DNA of 64,000 nt from Candidatus Rifleibacteriota bacterium (GCA_015233565.1 JADFXM010000021.1:1-64000); one strand, 5' to 3'; counted from the first letter of the stretch, positions 11,747-26,677 are shown. A program made the numbers and translations. Notes: generated from the sequence alone by a model not told the origin.

Positions 11747-14371
11747 TTATTTAAAATTTCCACCCTCGCCGATTTTTCCTGGACCGTTTTTTGCCCATAT
11801 TCCGGCGGAATAGGCTTTAACGCTAAATGTGATAGTATTCGACGCAACAGTTTGAACTAATCCGGAAATTGCATCAGAGTATCTCCCATTTGGAATCCGG
11901 TCAACAGTAATGTCCTGATCAAGGGAACTCAGTCCTACCACAACGGTGGTTTCAGGGTCTGAAGTTTGTCTGACGAAACTAAGCCCGCTGATCCATTCCT
12001 TAACATTCAACATTACCCCAGTTTGAAGTGCGGGAAGAAGCGATCTGATCATGTTCAATCTTTTTAAATGCTGAAAAACCGGGTTTGACATCGCTGAGTT
12101 AATGGTACCGGTGGCGAGATTCCCGCCAAAATAAGCAAGCGCCGTCTGGGAAAGAGTCTGACCCTGAGCAATCGGTGAAAGAGGCAATCCTTTTTGAAAT
12201 TCGATTTCTTCTCCCATTTGAAGGCAGGGAATTCCACGAGCAGTAAAAATAAGGTCATAAGTCAGTTCAGCAATTGTGGTGGGGCCCGAAAATCTGTTAA
12301 ATCTTCCTGGTCCTTGCTCTGGGCCTCTTGTTCTGCTTTGAAAAAATGTTACCAATTTTGTTGGGTTTCCGTATACCCAATCCATTGCAAAAATAATTCC
12401 CAGGCCGCCAAAATTTCCTTTCACAAGAGTTGGTCCGAACGAATTAAATAACGGGTAATCACAAACAGCGAGTTTTGAGTCTTGTCCGCTATCCGGGTTA
12501 GCCTGGGCGTTCCCAGCCCGGGTATACCACCAAGGTGCCAATTCGGAAGGATTCGCACTGCCATCAGCCTGTCCCCAGCCAACATTGTCGCACTCGACTT
12601 CTGCGCAAATAAAAAGATCAGGCTTCCTTTTTCGCCATTCATCAACCATGCTCAAAATGTGGTCCCGATCCATGTTTCGTGCAAATTTCACCATGAACCC
12701 GTCCACCCCCAGATCAATAAATCGGAAAGCCGCGTCATTTAAGTAATTTCGAACTTTCCAATTTTCAGTGGCAAAGTCAATTGAATCAGCATCCAGATGT
12801 TTATTCTGAACGGAAAAAACGTCATTGGACATGGTTGCGGGCAACCAGCCATTGTGATGATACCATTCCGTCGAAAGCAGTGATTCATCAGTTCCAAAAA
12901 ATCGAGCGGGGTTATAACCCTCAAGTGGTAGAGTAGTATTTGTTTTGGAATCAATAAGAGGGCCACGGCCCCATGGGTCGCGAAAAAGGTAATCCTGAAA
13001 CCATTCCGGGGCCCGTGGATTATCGTTATCTTCACGGAAAGGTTTCGTGTAATCTCCCCAGTTAAAAACATAAGGCCAGACAGCTGGATTAGCCGCCATC
13101 CGGTAAAATTTGTGCGGAAGACGATCAATAAAAACCTCTCCGCGAATTCCATAGTTGGACGAATGATTGAGCACAATTTCCTGGACAATTTTCATCCCTC
13201 TGCTATGGACAGCATTGATCAGATCGAGATACTTTGTACCGTAAGATTCGAGACGCGGATCGACTTTTTTCCAGTCATAAGTGTTGTATCCAAGAAAATC
13301 CAGTTCCCCACGGCATTCTGTAGGTGGAGTAACCATTATCGCAGTGAAACCAAGCTGCCTTATATGATCAAGGTGATCTATCAAACCCTTGAAATCACCA
13401 CGCCAGTGCGGGTCGTCTTTATCAATCCTGGCGCGGCAATAGAAATTATTGGAGCCATCTCCGTCAAAAAAACGCGTAACCGGTACTGCGTAAATCGTTT
13501 CACGACGAAAATCAGCCTCAACCAAAATATCCTTTGAAACCGTAATTTTTACTGAATCTGAGGCTGAATTTCCTGAATTATCAAATACGGTAAGAGTAAC
13601 AATGTATTCTCCGGGTTCGTTATATATCATGACTGGACTGATTCCAAAGAGCCCGTTGCTCCAGGAATAAGTCGCAATGTACCCGTCAGGGTCATAAGAC
13701 CCTACTGCTGAAAACCTCACCATCACTCCAATTCCAACCTGTTGGTCCCGCCCTGCACGTGCAACCGGTGGAAGCCTTCCATCGGCCAGATTGAAATTGA
13801 ATACTCCGGTTCGATCGTCAAAAAGAATTTGATAAGGTCCACTTGCGGGAATAGTAATAGGAAGTTTTCCTCCACGAGGAAAAGCAGTACCGGTTACTAC
13901 GCTGGAAGTGCTGGTTCCAGTATTATCGTTTCCTTTTCCCCAAACCAGTTTCCATGAGCTATTCGCAATAAAAAGGCACTCAAAACTCCCGGCTTCAAAA
14001 TATTCACGGCCCTCCCAGAGAGTGTCATGCGTGTTTTTCATCCTTCCGAATTTGTTGCCGAGAGTCCAATCGTCTTTAAACCCAACCAATTGCATGGTCT
14101 GAAAAACAGAAGTCGAGGCAGGTTCACTTTCGGGTGGCGGCCCTGGAGGAGCTGTCTCACCGATTGAGTCGGCAAAAAGGCCATTCGAAAGGAAGATTAG
14201 TGTTCCCAAAAACAATGTTGTGGCAAAAGATTTCCATCGGAAATTCGAAATTTGCACTTTGAACAAAGCGAAGCAATTTACCCAACCCAACTCAATGAAA
14301 TCACGCGAAATAAAGTCAGAGCAACTGTTCTTGGCCCGATATTCCGGCAACCCCCCTGCAATCCTTTTCAC
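11747..14371 (-). CDS. Secreted GH13 (alpha-amylase family) protein with PKD domain, probably catalytically dead
   Basis: An 874-residue protein. GTG 14371 is supported by AAGGAG 7 bases upstream, and an internal signal/membrane segment FATTLFLGTLIFLSNG follows a charged N-terminus. Next come a starch-binding/early-set-like region, a PKD domain (roughly 200-290), then a GH13 barrel. Four GH13 regions can be placed. Region I is K-I-V-Q-E-I-V-L-N-H. Region II is GVDGFMVKFARN, where the arginine, the nucleophile Asp and the following His have become Met, Lys and Asn. Region III is ICAEVE, with Glu kept. Region IV is VTFFQSRTRG, in place of F-x-D-N-H-D. Loss of the nucleophile and of the stabilising Asp implies no hydrolase activity; binding or a structural role is likely. 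Confidence 0.85.
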   Translation of the reverse strand: MKRIAGGLPEYRAKNSCSDFISRDFIELGWVNCFALFKVQISNFRWKSFATTLFLGTLIFLSNGLFADSIGETAPPGPPPESEPASTSVFQTMQLVGFKDDWTLGNKFGRMKNTHDTLWEGREYFEAGSFECLFIANSSWKLVWGKGNDNTGTSTSSVVTGTAFPRGGKLPITIPASGPYQILFDDRTGVFNFNLADGRLPPVARAGRDQQVGIGVMVRFSAVGSYDPDGYIATYSWSNGLFGISPVMIYNEPGEYIVTLTVFDNSGNSASDSVKITVSKDILVEADFRRETIYAVPVTRFFDGDGSNNFYCRARIDKDDPHWRGDFKGLIDHLDHIRQLGFTAIMVTPPTECRGELDFLGYNTYDWKKVDPRLESYGTKYLDLINAVHSRGMKIVQEIVLNHSSNYGIRGEVFIDRLPHKFYRMAANPAVWPYVFNWGDYTKPFREDNDNPRAPEWFQDYLFRDPWGRGPLIDSKTNTTLPLEGYNPARFFGTDESLLSTEWYHHNGWLPATMSNDVFSVQNKHLDADSIDFATENWKVRNYLNDAAFRFIDLGVDGFMVKFARNMDRDHILSMVDEWRKRKPDLFICAEVECDNVGWGQADGSANPSELAPWWYTRAGNAQANPDSGQDSKLAVCDYPLFNSFGPTLVKGNFGGLGIIFAMDWVYGNPTKLVTFFQSRTRGPEQGPGRFNRFSGPTTIAELTYDLIFTARGIPCLQMGEEIEFQKGLPLSPIAQGQTLSQTALAYFGGNLATGTINSAMSNPVFQHLKRLNMIRSLLPALQTGVMLNVKEWISGLSFVRQTSDPETTVVVGLSSLDQDITVDRIPNGRYSDAISGLVQTVASNTITFSVKAYSAGIWAKNGPGKIGEGGNFK

Positions 14372-14399
14372 ACAAATCTCCTTGCGAATATATTCTAAC

Positions 14400-14522
14400 G
14401 AGTCTGTCGAAAAATTCCCTGAAATTTACTTTTTTGTGTACACCCAATTTTTCGCCCCGCTTTCTCGCATTAACAGCCAGTTGCTTTGTAACTAGTAAAA
14501 TTTACCGAAATTATTCGACAGC
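14400..14522. mobile_element. Putative 123-bp inverted-repeat element (MITE-C)
   Basis: The region starts GAGTCTGTCGAAAAATTCCC and ends with the inverse of GCTGTCGAATAATTTCGG, imperfect terminal repeats. TTCTAAC lies on both sides (14393-14399 and 14523-14529), a possible 7-bp target duplication. A related end occurs at 11672-11700. It separates the amylase-like gene from the collagen-like lipoprotein and lies across the likely promoter region of the former. Confidence 0.5.
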
Positions 14523-14556
14523 TTCTAACCCTACAATAAGTGCTAATTACCTTTAT

Positions 14557-17500
14557 TTATGATGGATCAACTGTTAGAGACAAATTGGCCGTTTTGGTTA
14601 CACCTCTTTCAGTATAGGAGCAAGTTAATGTATGCAAACCCGGCACTGAACTTTGAAAATTCGTCCCATGAATATCGCTATCTCCACTCCAGGTTACTTC
14701 CGTCACCGTAGGGGTGTAATTAGGATCATCATAGGAAGCGGTAACGATAATGTTGGTGGCAAGATCATACTTGCTGTCAACATACACTGAATCACTCGTA
14801 GGATTAATTGATATCCCTGTAAGAGTTCGGGAGTTAATAGTGAAGTCCGCTGTTCTGGTCACACCATTTTCCGTGTAGGAACATTTTATAACGTAAGTTC
14901 CTGATGCAGAATTAAAGATCGAGCCACTTACTCCCGTTCCACTCCAGACTACTGAAGCTGCAGCAAGAGAAGCAGTGGTGAAATCGTTATAGGATTTTGT
15001 GACAGCAACAGAAGTTAAATCATAATTTGAACCGGAATTTACTGTACCAGTTGAAGGAGTTAACAAAATTCCTGCCAAAGTTTTTGCAACCGGGCCAGTA
15101 AATCGACAAACTCTGATTCCCGGGGATTCTTCCTTATAGCTCAATGGTTCTCCCGTTGTGCTGTTACGATTCGCTGACCGTAACATTGAAGACGAGTCCA
15201 AATCTCCGCCACCCCGGAAATTGTGAAATTGTATTGTCCCCTGAGGGGGCCCCGCAGGATCAGTATCAGTGGTAGCAGGATAAGTTGTAAACTCATCAAA
15301 ACACCATTCAGCAACATTCCCCGCCATGTCATACAAACCCCAAGGGTTTGGCAGTTTCCCTTTTACCTCGTGAGTCTGACTAGAGCTATTGTCATAATAC
15401 CAAGCATAAGAATCGATATTATCAGGGCTATCTCCCCAAAAATAGCTTGTAATTGTCCCAGCACGGTAGGCGTATTCCCATTCAGCCTCTGTAGGTAATC
15501 TGAAACTGGGGTTCGAAAGGTTTATTGAAAACTTGTCACCAGCAAAGGAATAAAATTTTCCCAGACCCGCTTTTTGGCTTAATTGATTACAAAAATCAGC
15601 AGCATCACGCCAGGTAACCCAATTTACGGGGAAATTTACTCCCTGATAAGAAAAGGGGGAAGGAGGATCGAAACCCATAACTTTTCTATATTGTGCTTGA
15701 GTCACTTCGGTTTCGCCCAGATAAAAATCGTTTGTTAAGACAACAGTATGAGCTGGTGTTTCGTTGGCAGGGAATCCACCGGGGCTTCCCATTGTAAAAG
15801 ATCCTTGGGGGATCTTCAACAATTTCATGTTCACTCCATCGCCACAAGCTGTGAAAAATGGAGCGGAATCGGCCATGTCCAGTGATAAATCAGCAGTCTT
15901 GGTTAAACCATCGGAAAAAGAAAACCTGAGAACGGTTGTTCCAAAGGAGTTTGGAGCGCTAAAAACATTTCCGGAAACTGTACCCCCTCCGCTTATAATC
16001 GTCCAAGTACCAGAGGCCGGGCTATCACTCCCTCCCGCTTTTAAATATTCAACGTGCATCAGAATTTCGGAAAGATCAAAAGTGGAGCCAAAAGCTACCG
16101 AAAAGCTATTTGTAGCAAGAGAAATCGAATTCAAAGTATCAGTGGAATCAGTAATATCAGCTGAAATTCCGACTTTTCCGGGAGAGTTTTTGACTCTGAT
16201 TCGGAAGTGATAAATTCTCCCTCCTTGAAGTCCAGGTACAATAAGGGATTGGCCGTATTGTCCGAACTGGGTTGTCCAGGGAGTAAAGCTACCGTAATCA
16301 GTGGTGAGGCCATACTCGATGCTTGAAATTACTTTCTCATTCGCATCCCAGATTAATTGTATCGATGAGCCGGAACTATAACTGGATGTAGCATTGGAAA
16401 CAACAGGAACAGAAACATCCACGAGAGCGCTTGCCCCGTCTTTTGCAAGAGTTTTCCAGACATTTCCATCAAAATAATAAGAAGTTGAATCCAAAGTATT
16501 ATAATAGGCGAAATAAATTTGTGGATTAGATGGAGCAAATGAACTGGAGCCCTGCCAGAAAATACTTAATCCGGTCGCACCTGTTGCTCCGGGTGAGCCA
16601 GATGGGCCAATTGCCCCGGTGGACCCAGTTGGACCTTGAGCTGCAGATCCACTTTTTGCAAGAACTTGCCAGGTGGTTCCATCCCAAAAATACGAAGTAA
16701 AATCAGATGAATTGTAATAGGCCCAATAAATTTGTGGATCAGATGGAGCAACTGAACCAGACCCTTTCCACACCAAGGTTGTTCCAGTTGGTCCAACAGC
16801 ACCGGTAGCACCTGTGTTTCCCGTAGCTCCGGTTGCACCGGTAGTGCCGATTCCTCCCGTAGCTCCAGTAGCTCCAACAGACCCTGTAGCCCCAGCAGGT
16901 CCTGATCCTCCGGTGGCACCTATTGAACCGTTAACACCTTTAGTCCCTGTGTTGCCAGTGCTACCAGTCGCACCGATAGAACCCACATTACCCGTTATCC
17001 CTGTTGCCCCGATTCCTCCGGGAGCACCGGTTGCACCGGTTGGCCCTGATGCTCCGGTATTACCGGTGGGTCCACTTATGCCAGCCGAACCGACAGTTCC
17101 TGGTAATCCGAAAGAGCCGGTATCACCAGTTGGACCAGTTAAACCAGTCGGACCAGTCGAACCTGATGTTCCAGTCGTCCCCGTAATTCCCTGAGTTCCG
17201 TTATAAGCAAGTATCGCCCAATTGTTGCCATCCCAGATATAAGACTTCTGGTCATTCGGATTATAATATGCCCAATTTATCTGTGGTGTCATGGGAGCCA
17301 AGGCCATTGAACCCACCCAAAAGATACTCAGACCTGAACTTCCGGTAGCACCTGTTAAACCAGTTGGACCGGTAGAACCAGGCAATCCGGCAAGGCCATT
17401 TGAGCCATTAAGTCCAGTTGCTCCGATAGCCCCAGCAGCACCTGTCGAGCCAGTCGCACCTAATGAACCTACATTTCCTTGAATGCCATCCGACGTCAAA

Positions 17501-18819
17501 ATTACCCAACCAGTACCATTCCAAAAATAGGATGTTCTATCTGAAGTGTTGTAATAAGCCCAGTTTAGCTGCGGTAACACCGGAGGAAGCGCTAATGACC
17601 CCTGCCAGGATATACTAATTCCAACAGGACCGGCGTTACCTGCCACTCCCAGAGCCCCTGCTGCGCCTGTGGTTCCAGTTGCACCAGTCATTCCAGTTAA
17701 GCCGGTAGCCCCTGTCGGACCGACAGGACCACGTGGACCAATCGGACCAGCTGAGCCGATCAATCCATCCTGAAGCATTGTAGCCCAGATTGTTCCAACC
17801 CAGATGTAAGCTTTTTTGTCCGTCAGATTGTAATAGGCCCAATTTATCTGAGGGGAAGCCGGCGGAACAGCCAAGGATCCCTGCCAGGATATGCTTATTC
17901 CGGAAGGGCCCGTATTTCCTACCGCCCCAGTCGCACCATTTGCTCCGTTTAAACCCTGAGAACCGGTGGTTCCCTGTTGGCCAGTTAACCCCGCGATACC
18001 ATCTTGTACCATCAGTAGCCATTGACCGTCAAAATAAATATACGCCTTCTTCTCGGTAAGGTTGTAATAAGCCCAATTATTTCCTGGATTAACCGGAGGT
18101 GTTGGGAATACACCTTTCCAGAGAATTCCCGAAAAGAAGCTGTCATCACGACTCAAAGTAACCAACGGGAGAGACGTTAATGCACCTGCTCCAACTGACA
18201 CTCCATCAACAACACTTTGTTTCAACCCTGCAGTTAAGAAGCTGACCGAATAATTCCCAACCGGAACTTCAGAAATAAGATAATTCCCATTCGAATCAGT
18301 ATATCCGGCAAAAGAGGACCCACGAATGAAAACAACGATTCCAGCTTTCCCGGAAAAATCTGACGGAACTTGGACCGTTCCGGAAATTTCTCCTGTTGGC
18401 TTTAATTCAACATTCAAAACCAATGGAGCGCTCTCATTTGCCAAAACTTTGATCTCAGGCTGAAAACCGCTCTGATTGCCATTTTTCTTTGCAATCAAGT
18501 TATAATTTCCAATCGGAACGCGGTAGAATGCAAACGAACCTTTGGAGTCAGTGGTCGTATAAAGCATCCCATTGGCGGAACTTGTTAAATCCGCCTTTGG
18601 CAAAGTTTTTGCACTCGGAGGAATCACCGCATCAGTATGCACCAGAAAAACGTCTACTCCATCTTTTGCGCCATTTCCGGTAATTTCACCAATAACGGTA
18701 GCGGTGGGAGTAACTTCATTGCCGGGAAGCCCACTCCCAGCCCCCCCACTACTTCCGCACCCCAAGCAGAAAGTAAGGGATGCAAATAAAACTACTATCG
18801 CCAAAATCGATTTTTTCAT
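14557..18819 (-). CDS. Collagen-like lipoprotein with six W/YYN modules, an FGE-like domain and Ig-like repeats
   Basis: A 1420-residue lipoprotein. The signal peptide ends at lipobox F-C-L-G-C, and ATG 18819 follows a GGGGGGA ribosome site. After a low-complexity Gly/Ser linker come two carboxypeptidase-regulatory-like beta domains (about 40-230). Then Gly-x-Thr/Gly-x-x collagen-like tracts are interrupted by six copies of a roughly 45-residue module with the core W-x-G, P-Q-x-N-W-A-Y-Y-N, S-Y-x-W-D-G-x-x-W. A fibronectin-like domain follows, then an FGE-like domain ([40 protein letters not shown]). That domain ends [11 protein letters not shown], without either FGE catalytic Cys. The tail holds Ig-like domains. 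It is probably an exposed stalk or adhesin. It is a paralogue of the two genes upstream of it and probably cotranscribed with them. Confidence 0.9.
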   Translation of the reverse strand: MKKSILAIVVLFASLTFCLGCGSSGGAGSGLPGNEVTPTATVIGEITGNGAKDGVDVFLVHTDAVIPPSAKTLPKADLTSSANGMLYTTTDSKGSFAFYRVPIGNYNLIAKKNGNQSGFQPEIKVLANESAPLVLNVELKPTGEISGTVQVPSDFSGKAGIVVFIRGSSFAGYTDSNGNYLISEVPVGNYSVSFLTAGLKQSVVDGVSVGAGALTSLPLVTLSRDDSFFSGILWKGVFPTPPVNPGNNWAYYNLTEKKAYIYFDGQWLLMVQDGIAGLTGQQGTTGSQGLNGANGATGAVGNTGPSGISISWQGSLAVPPASPQINWAYYNLTDKKAYIWVGTIWATMLQDGLIGSAGPIGPRGPVGPTGATGLTGMTGATGTTGAAGALGVAGNAGPVGISISWQGSLALPPVLPQLNWAYYNTSDRTSYFWNGTGWVILTSDGIQGNVGSLGATGSTGAAGAIGATGLNGSNGLAGLPGSTGPTGLTGATGSSGLSIFWVGSMALAPMTPQINWAYYNPNDQKSYIWDGNNWAILAYNGTQGITGTTGTSGSTGPTGLTGPTGDTGSFGLPGTVGSAGISGPTGNTGASGPTGATGAPGGIGATGITGNVGSIGATGSTGNTGTKGVNGSIGATGGSGPAGATGSVGATGATGGIGTTGATGATGNTGATGAVGPTGTTLVWKGSGSVAPSDPQIYWAYYNSSDFTSYFWDGTTWQVLAKSGSAAQGPTGSTGAIGPSGSPGATGATGLSIFWQGSSSFAPSNPQIYFAYYNTLDSTSYYFDGNVWKTLAKDGASALVDVSVPVVSNATSSYSSGSSIQLIWDANEKVISSIEYGLTTDYGSFTPWTTQFGQYGQSLIVPGLQGGRIYHFRIRVKNSPGKVGISADITDSTDTLNSISLATNSFSVAFGSTFDLSEILMHVEYLKAGGSDSPASGTWTIISGGGTVSGNVFSAPNSFGTTVLRFSFSDGLTKTADLSLDMADSAPFFTACGDGVNMKLLKIPQGSFTMGSPGGFPANETPAHTVVLTNDFYLGETEVTQAQYRKVMGFDPPSPFSYQGVNFPVNWVTWRDAADFCNQLSQKAGLGKFYSFAGDKFSINLSNPSFRLPTEAEWEYAYRAGTITSYFWGDSPDNIDSYAWYYDNSSSQTHEVKGKLPNPWGLYDMAGNVAEWCFDEFTTYPATTDTDPAGPPQGTIQFHNFRGGGDLDSSSMLRSANRNSTTGEPLSYKEESPGIRVCRFTGPVAKTLAGILLTPSTGTVNSGSNYDLTSVAVTKSYNDFTTASLAAASVVWSGTGVSGSIFNSASGTYVIKCSYTENGVTRTADFTINSRTLTGISINPTSDSVYVDSKYDLATNIIVTASYDDPNYTPTVTEVTWSGDSDIHGTNFQSSVPGLHTLTCSYTERGVTKTANLSLTVDPS

Positions 18820-18927
18820 TCATTCCCCCCCATAGCGGGACATACAGCTCAGATTTTACATTTGCGCAAAGCCTTTTTCTTTCGACCAATCATCATTTTG
18901 GACTCGCGTAGTGGAAGCCAGAAATTT

Positions 18928-22119
<3,192 letters not shown>

Positions 22120-22177
22120 GAGCATCTCCTAGCCGCGAAAGCAAAAAACAATTTTTGAAATCATTCTTCCGCCCTTT

Positions 22178-25100
22178 TCATGGCAAAGGGCGAGACACAG
22201 TAACAGAATAATCAGTCGACTTTGTTACTCCCGATTCTGTATAGCTCACAGTGAGCGTATCCTCTTCCGCTTTAGTTGGTGCTTGAAAAGAGCCCCCAAT
22301 AATTTTCCCCGTTCCCGATGAAACGGTCCAAATTCCTTCAGCTCCAAGATCAATAGGGTTGTCGTTATAAGAATACAGGGCAGAAATAGTGATGCCAGAC
22401 AAACTGATTCTTCCAAGAGTATTTACTCTCCCTGGTGGGTCATTGACCGAGATCGAAAGCAAAGAGCCCGGAGAAGCAATAATATCTGCCGAGGAAGCCA
22501 ATTTTCCGGGACTGCTTTTTGCCCAGATTCTGAAATGATAGTTGCTTCCTGAAAGCAAGCTGCTTACAGTCGGACTGAAAGAATTTTGGAAGTTTGTAGT
22601 CCAAGGGGTCGCACTTCCATAAGTAGTATCGAGTCCATATTCAATATAGGAAATCGTATCATCGTTTGTTTCCCAGTAAAAGTTTACACCATCTGTCGAG
22701 TCGACATCGAATGAAATGTTTGAAATAATAGGTGTCAGAGCATCGGTTTTGTTGATCCCATCCACTGCCAATATTTGCCAAACGCTTCCATCAAAAATAT
22801 AGGAAGTCTTGTCGTGGTTATTGTAGTATGCCCCGTTTTGTTGGGGAGAAGCGGGTGGATTATCCAACGATCCCTGCCACAAAATATCCATAGCAACTCC
22901 AACTTGCCCTTGGTTCCCTGAAGGGCCAGTATCTCCGGTTGGGCCAGTTGTTCCCTTGGTTCCAACTGCTCCATCTTTCGAAAGAATTTGCCAACTAATT
23001 CCATCCCAGATGTAAGAGATTCCATCGATGCTATTGTAATAAGCGTAATTGATTTGCGGGGAAGTAGGTCCTGTCGCGCCTTCTCCAAACCATAGAATAC
23101 TGATCCCTGGTGCTCCTGTAGCACCGGTAGGTCCAATTGGGCCAGGCCCGGTAGAACCCGTCACACCAATGAAACCAGACGCCCCAGTTGTTCCGGTTGT
23201 ACCAGCAGCCCCAGTTGAGCCGTTTGCTCCGGGTGGCCCGGTTAATCCAGTGTCTCCTGTAGCTCCGGTCGTTCCAGCAATCCCAGGCAGGCCAGTTATA
23301 CCAGTCGTTCCCGTAATACCAGTAGCACCGGTAAGCCCGATACTTCCCAAAACACCTGTAGCTCCAGTCGAGCCGCTTTCGCCAGGAATTCCTGCAACAC
23401 CGGTGTTTCCTGTCGGGCCATCTATTCCGGTGCCACCAGTGTCACCAATAGAACCTTTGAGGCCACTTCCTCCCGTCACCCCGGTAATTCCAGTCGCACC
23501 CGTATTTCCCCGCGCTCCGCTCTGTGCCAATATCTGCCAAGAGCTGCCAGTCCAAATGTAAGATGTCTGAGCAACCGGATCATAATAAGCCCAATCAGTC
23601 TGTGGGGAAATTGGAACTGTAGTTGTAGCTCCCAGCCAAACAATGTCTACACCTGGTGAACCTGTTGCCCCAATAACACCTATTGAGCCAGTAGTTCCAT
23701 CATTACCGAAAATTCCACTGTTACCATTTAAACCAGTCGACCCCATTGAACCCGTTAAGCCGGTGGCACCTGTAAAACCGGTCGAACCGGTTATTCCCTG
23801 AGCTCCATCCCGAGTCAAGAGTGCCCAGGTTGTCCCATCCCAAATATAAGACTCTTTGGTGCTGATATTGTAGTATGCCCAATTCAGTTGAGGATTATCT
23901 GGAGGGCTTGGAAGATTTCCTTCCCAAGTGATGCTTAACCCTGGCGAGCCAGTGGTTCCCGTTGTTCCTGTCTTACCTGTTGCACCAGTAACCCCTATAG
24001 AACCCACCGGCCCGGTCGCACCTGTCGCACCTGCAGCCCCCGTCAGACCTTGAGGTCCTACCAACCCGGATGCGCCTATTAATCCGTCCTGAGCAATAAT
24101 CTGCCAGGCAGTGCCGTTCCAGATATATGCTTTCTTGTCACTGGCGTTGTAGTATGCCCAATTAACAGTCGCGTTTATAGGAGCGGTGGCTAGTTCTCCT
24201 TTCCAGGAAATGCCCATTCCGCTTAAACCGGATGCGCCAATTGCTCCGGTAGCACCAGAAAGGCCAGTAAGTCCTTGTGTTCCAGGAAGTCCCTGCGTTC
24301 CAGTTGCTCCTGCTATGCCGTCCTGGGCTAATATATCCCATTGACCATTGAAATAGATGAAGGCTTTCTTCTCTGAAGTGTTGTAATAAGCCCAATTGTT
24401 TTTCGCATCAGTTGGCGGAGAAGAAAGTGCACCCTTCCAGATAATTCCTGCAAAATAACTTTCATCACGGCTCAAAATCACGAGAGGAAGAGTCGTATCC
24501 GCCCCGGCTCCAACGGAAACATTATCAATCGTACTTTGTTGCAATCCGCTCGTCATAAAACTTACAGAATAAGTCCCAATCGGAACTTCCGAAATCAAAT
24601 AGTTTCCACTGGAATCGGAATAGCTCGAATAAGAAGTTCCTTTAATATAAATTATTATTCCACTCCGGGTTCCAAAATCTGAGGGAACCTGAACTGTTCC
24701 AGCTATTTCCCCGGTTGGACGCAATTGAATATCTAATGAAACCGGAGCTCCATCATTTGCCAGAACTTTGATATTTGACCGAAAACAGCTCTGGGTGCTG
24801 CTTTTCTTTGCAATCAAATTGTAATTTCCTAATGGAACATGGTTAAAAGCAAAAGAGCCCTTTGAATCTGTGAATGTATAAAACATCGCATTCTCAGGAA
24901 TTATGAAATCATTCCCTGGCAGAGTCTCCATTCGTGGAGAATTCGTTAAAAGAGATTTTACTGGAAGAATTTTTGCTGATGGCGGAATAATCGTATCAGA
25001 ACGGATCAAAAAAATATTTACTCCGCCTTTTTCTCCCTCACCGGAAATTTGCCCCAAAACAGTCGTTGTGGAGATTTGTTCTCCAGTAGGGAGAGAACTT

Positions 25101-25183
25101 CCCACATTTCCACCTCCCCCGCATCCGATAAAAATAAATAACAAGATGCAGAACCCCGGAAAGAATAGGAAAGCCTTTTTCAT
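22178..25183 (-). CDS. Collagen-like lipoprotein with six W/YYN modules (paralogue 3)
   Basis: A 1001-residue lipoprotein. The start is ATG 25183, with AGGGGG at the correct distance, rather than the upstream start at 25201. The signal peptide ends F-I-G-C-G. The layout matches its two neighbours: beta-rich regulatory-like domains, Gly-x-Thr tracts with six interspersed W/YYN modules, a fibronectin-like segment, and a single Ig-like domain. There is no FGE domain. It is the first gene of the three-gene array, which arose by duplication and then diverged at the C-terminal ends. Thr in the third triplet position instead of hydroxyproline is known from exosporium collagen-like proteins. Confidence 0.9.
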   Translation of the reverse strand: MKKAFLFFPGFCILLFIFIGCGGGGNVGSSLPTGEQISTTTVLGQISGEGEKGGVNIFLIRSDTIIPPSAKILPVKSLLTNSPRMETLPGNDFIIPENAMFYTFTDSKGSFAFNHVPLGNYNLIAKKSSTQSCFRSNIKVLANDGAPVSLDIQLRPTGEIAGTVQVPSDFGTRSGIIIYIKGTSYSSYSDSSGNYLISEVPIGTYSVSFMTSGLQQSTIDNVSVGAGADTTLPLVILSRDESYFAGIIWKGALSSPPTDAKNNWAYYNTSEKKAFIYFNGQWDILAQDGIAGATGTQGLPGTQGLTGLSGATGAIGASGLSGMGISWKGELATAPINATVNWAYYNASDKKAYIWNGTAWQIIAQDGLIGASGLVGPQGLTGAAGATGATGPVGSIGVTGATGKTGTTGTTGSPGLSITWEGNLPSPPDNPQLNWAYYNISTKESYIWDGTTWALLTRDGAQGITGSTGFTGATGLTGSMGSTGLNGNSGIFGNDGTTGSIGVIGATGSPGVDIVWLGATTTVPISPQTDWAYYDPVAQTSYIWTGSSWQILAQSGARGNTGATGITGVTGGSGLKGSIGDTGGTGIDGPTGNTGVAGIPGESGSTGATGVLGSIGLTGATGITGTTGITGLPGIAGTTGATGDTGLTGPPGANGSTGAAGTTGTTGASGFIGVTGSTGPGPIGPTGATGAPGISILWFGEGATGPTSPQINYAYYNSIDGISYIWDGISWQILSKDGAVGTKGTTGPTGDTGPSGNQGQVGVAMDILWQGSLDNPPASPQQNGAYYNNHDKTSYIFDGSVWQILAVDGINKTDALTPIISNISFDVDSTDGVNFYWETNDDTISYIEYGLDTTYGSATPWTTNFQNSFSPTVSSLLSGSNYHFRIWAKSSPGKLASSADIIASPGSLLSISVNDPPGRVNTLGRISLSGITISALYSYNDNPIDLGAEGIWTVSSGTGKIIGGSFQAPTKAEEDTLTVSYTESGVTKSTDYSVTVSRPLP

Positions 25184-25271
25184 TATTATCCCCCTAAGCA
25201 AGGTTTATCGGAGAATGTAGTGAAAATTTTGACTTAGATTAAAGCTGTTAAAAAAATTAATTCCTAAAATG

Positions 25272-25298
25272 AAAAAGAGCGCAAACAAAGTTCGCGCC
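25272..25298 (-). terminator. Rho-independent terminator after the aminotransferase operon
   Basis: On the minus strand the hairpin GCGCGAAC-TTT-GTTTGCGC is followed by TCTTTTT. It lies 18 bases past the stop of the aminotransferase gene and upstream of the collagen-like lipoprotein array. Confidence 0.7.
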
Positions 25299-25315
25299 CT
25301 AAAACGGAGGTTGTT

Positions 25316-26677
25316 TTAATTTTTCCCTGGTGGGGCAAGTGTTTCCAGACTTTTACCTACAGTGTCAATAACAAACTCACACTGTTCTCTATTAACAATA
25401 AGTGGAGGACAAAGTCGCAAGGTGTTTGATCCACATCCTAGAAGGATAATTCCATGTTTATATGCTTCCTCAACGACTGCATCTCGTAGTTTTGGATCAG
25501 GAGCCATCGTCCTGCGGTCCGTGACAAACTCAATTCCGATCATTAAACCGTGACCTCTGACGTCCCCGATTACCGTGAAACGCTTTTGAAGTTGCCGGAA
25601 TCCTTTGATCAGGATTTCACCCATTTTTCTTGCGTTATCCATTAATTCAGATTCTAGAAGTTGGATCGTGGCGTTAGCCGCTGCACAAGCGACTGGGTTT
25701 CCACCGAATGTGCTTGCGTGAGATCCTGGTTCCCAGTTCATCACATCGGCTTTGGCGATAATCGCCCCTAATGGCAGTCCGGATGCTATTCCCTTGGCAA
25801 CTGCAACGATATCGGGTTCAATTCCCCAATGTTCAATTGCGAACATTTTGCCGGTCCGACCCATGCCAGATTGGACTTCATCAACCATGTAAAGAATTTT
25901 ATATTTTTCGGCAATTTTTTTAAGTGTCTGGTGAAATTCGGGAGGAGGTACAACATATCCACCTTCTCCTTGAATTGCTTCTACGACAATAGCGGCGACT
26001 TCCTCAGGTGGGATTACGTGTTTAAAGTAATAGTCTTCGAGAATATGAACGCAATGCATTTCACATTTTGGATATGTTAGTTTATAAGCACATCGAAGGC
26101 AATTAGCATATGGAATATGATCAATCTGCGGAAGTAGAGGTGCAAAATAGCGCTTATGAACAACTTTACTGCAGGAAAGGGACATCCCGCCGAAGGTTCT
26201 ACCATGAAAAGAGCCCTGAAAAGCGATGAATCTGGGTCTTTTGCTGTGATATCGGGCAAGTTTCATTCCTGCTTCAACTGCTTCAGCGCCACTGTTACAA
26301 TAAAATACTTTTTTTGGTGATTTACCTGGAGCAATTCCAGCGAGGGTTTCAGCAAGCTTAATCTGTGGCTCGTAATAAAAGTCAGTCCCCGACATGTGAA
26401 TCAGAGAGTTTGCTTGATTATTGATAGCTTCCACAACTTTGGGATGGCAATGTCCGGTTGAACAAACCGCAATCCCTGCGCAAAAATCAAGGAAGCGATT
26501 ACCATCTGGATCTTCAATCATTGCACCCCACGCTTTATGTGCAACCACAGGCGCTCCGCGGGTATAACTCGAAGATATATACTGTTTGTCTTTGGCAATC
26601 AGCGTTTTCGCCTTGGGGCCCGGAAGAGCCGTAACTATACCGGGTAGACAATTCTTATCTTTTGTTGCTCTAGGCAT
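25316..26677 (-). CDS. Class III PLP-dependent aminotransferase (ArgD/GabT type)
   Basis: A 453-residue fold-type I enzyme. It shows the family landmarks GHCHPKV, NSGAEAVEAGMKLAR (the cofactor phosphate loop), VDEVQSGMGRTG (Asp of the PLP nitrogen contact), and AVAKGIASGLPLGA with the Schiff-base Lys, then STFGGNPVAC. Length and sequence fit the acetylornithine/4-aminobutyrate aminotransferase family. A distinctive Cys-rich insert (ANCLRCAYKL, KCEMHC) also occurs in archaeal-type members. It is the last gene of the operon with an LeuCD-type hydro-lyase and a decarboxylating dehydrogenase, 10 bp after the dehydrogenase. This suggests amination of the 2-oxo acid that they make. The exact substrate is open. 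Confidence 0.9.
   Translation of the reverse strand: MPRATKDKNCLPGIVTALPGPKAKTLIAKDKQYISSSYTRGAPVVAHKAWGAMIEDPDGNRFLDFCAGIAVCSTGHCHPKVVEAINNQANSLIHMSGTDFYYEPQIKLAETLAGIAPGKSPKKVFYCNSGAEAVEAGMKLARYHSKRPRFIAFQGSFHGRTFGGMSLSCSKVVHKRYFAPLLPQIDHIPYANCLRCAYKLTYPKCEMHCVHILEDYYFKHVIPPEEVAAIVVEAIQGEGGYVVPPPEFHQTLKKIAEKYKILYMVDEVQSGMGRTGKMFAIEHWGIEPDIVAVAKGIASGLPLGAIIAKADVMNWEPGSHASTFGGNPVACAAANATIQLLESELMDNARKMGEILIKGFRQLQKRFTVIGDVRGHGLMIGIEFVTDRRTMAPDPKLRDAVVEEAYKHGIILLGCGSNTLRLCPPLIVNREQCEFVIDTVGKSLETLAPPGKN

Noticed and set aside
16814..17194. Plus-strand frames rich in P-V-A-P-V-A-P (also at 17291-17482, 19847-20302, 20624-20833, 23049-23561)
   Set aside because: They are antisense reflections of Gly-x-Thr codons (GGT/GGA, ACT); no ribosome sites, and the minus-strand proteins are clearly real.
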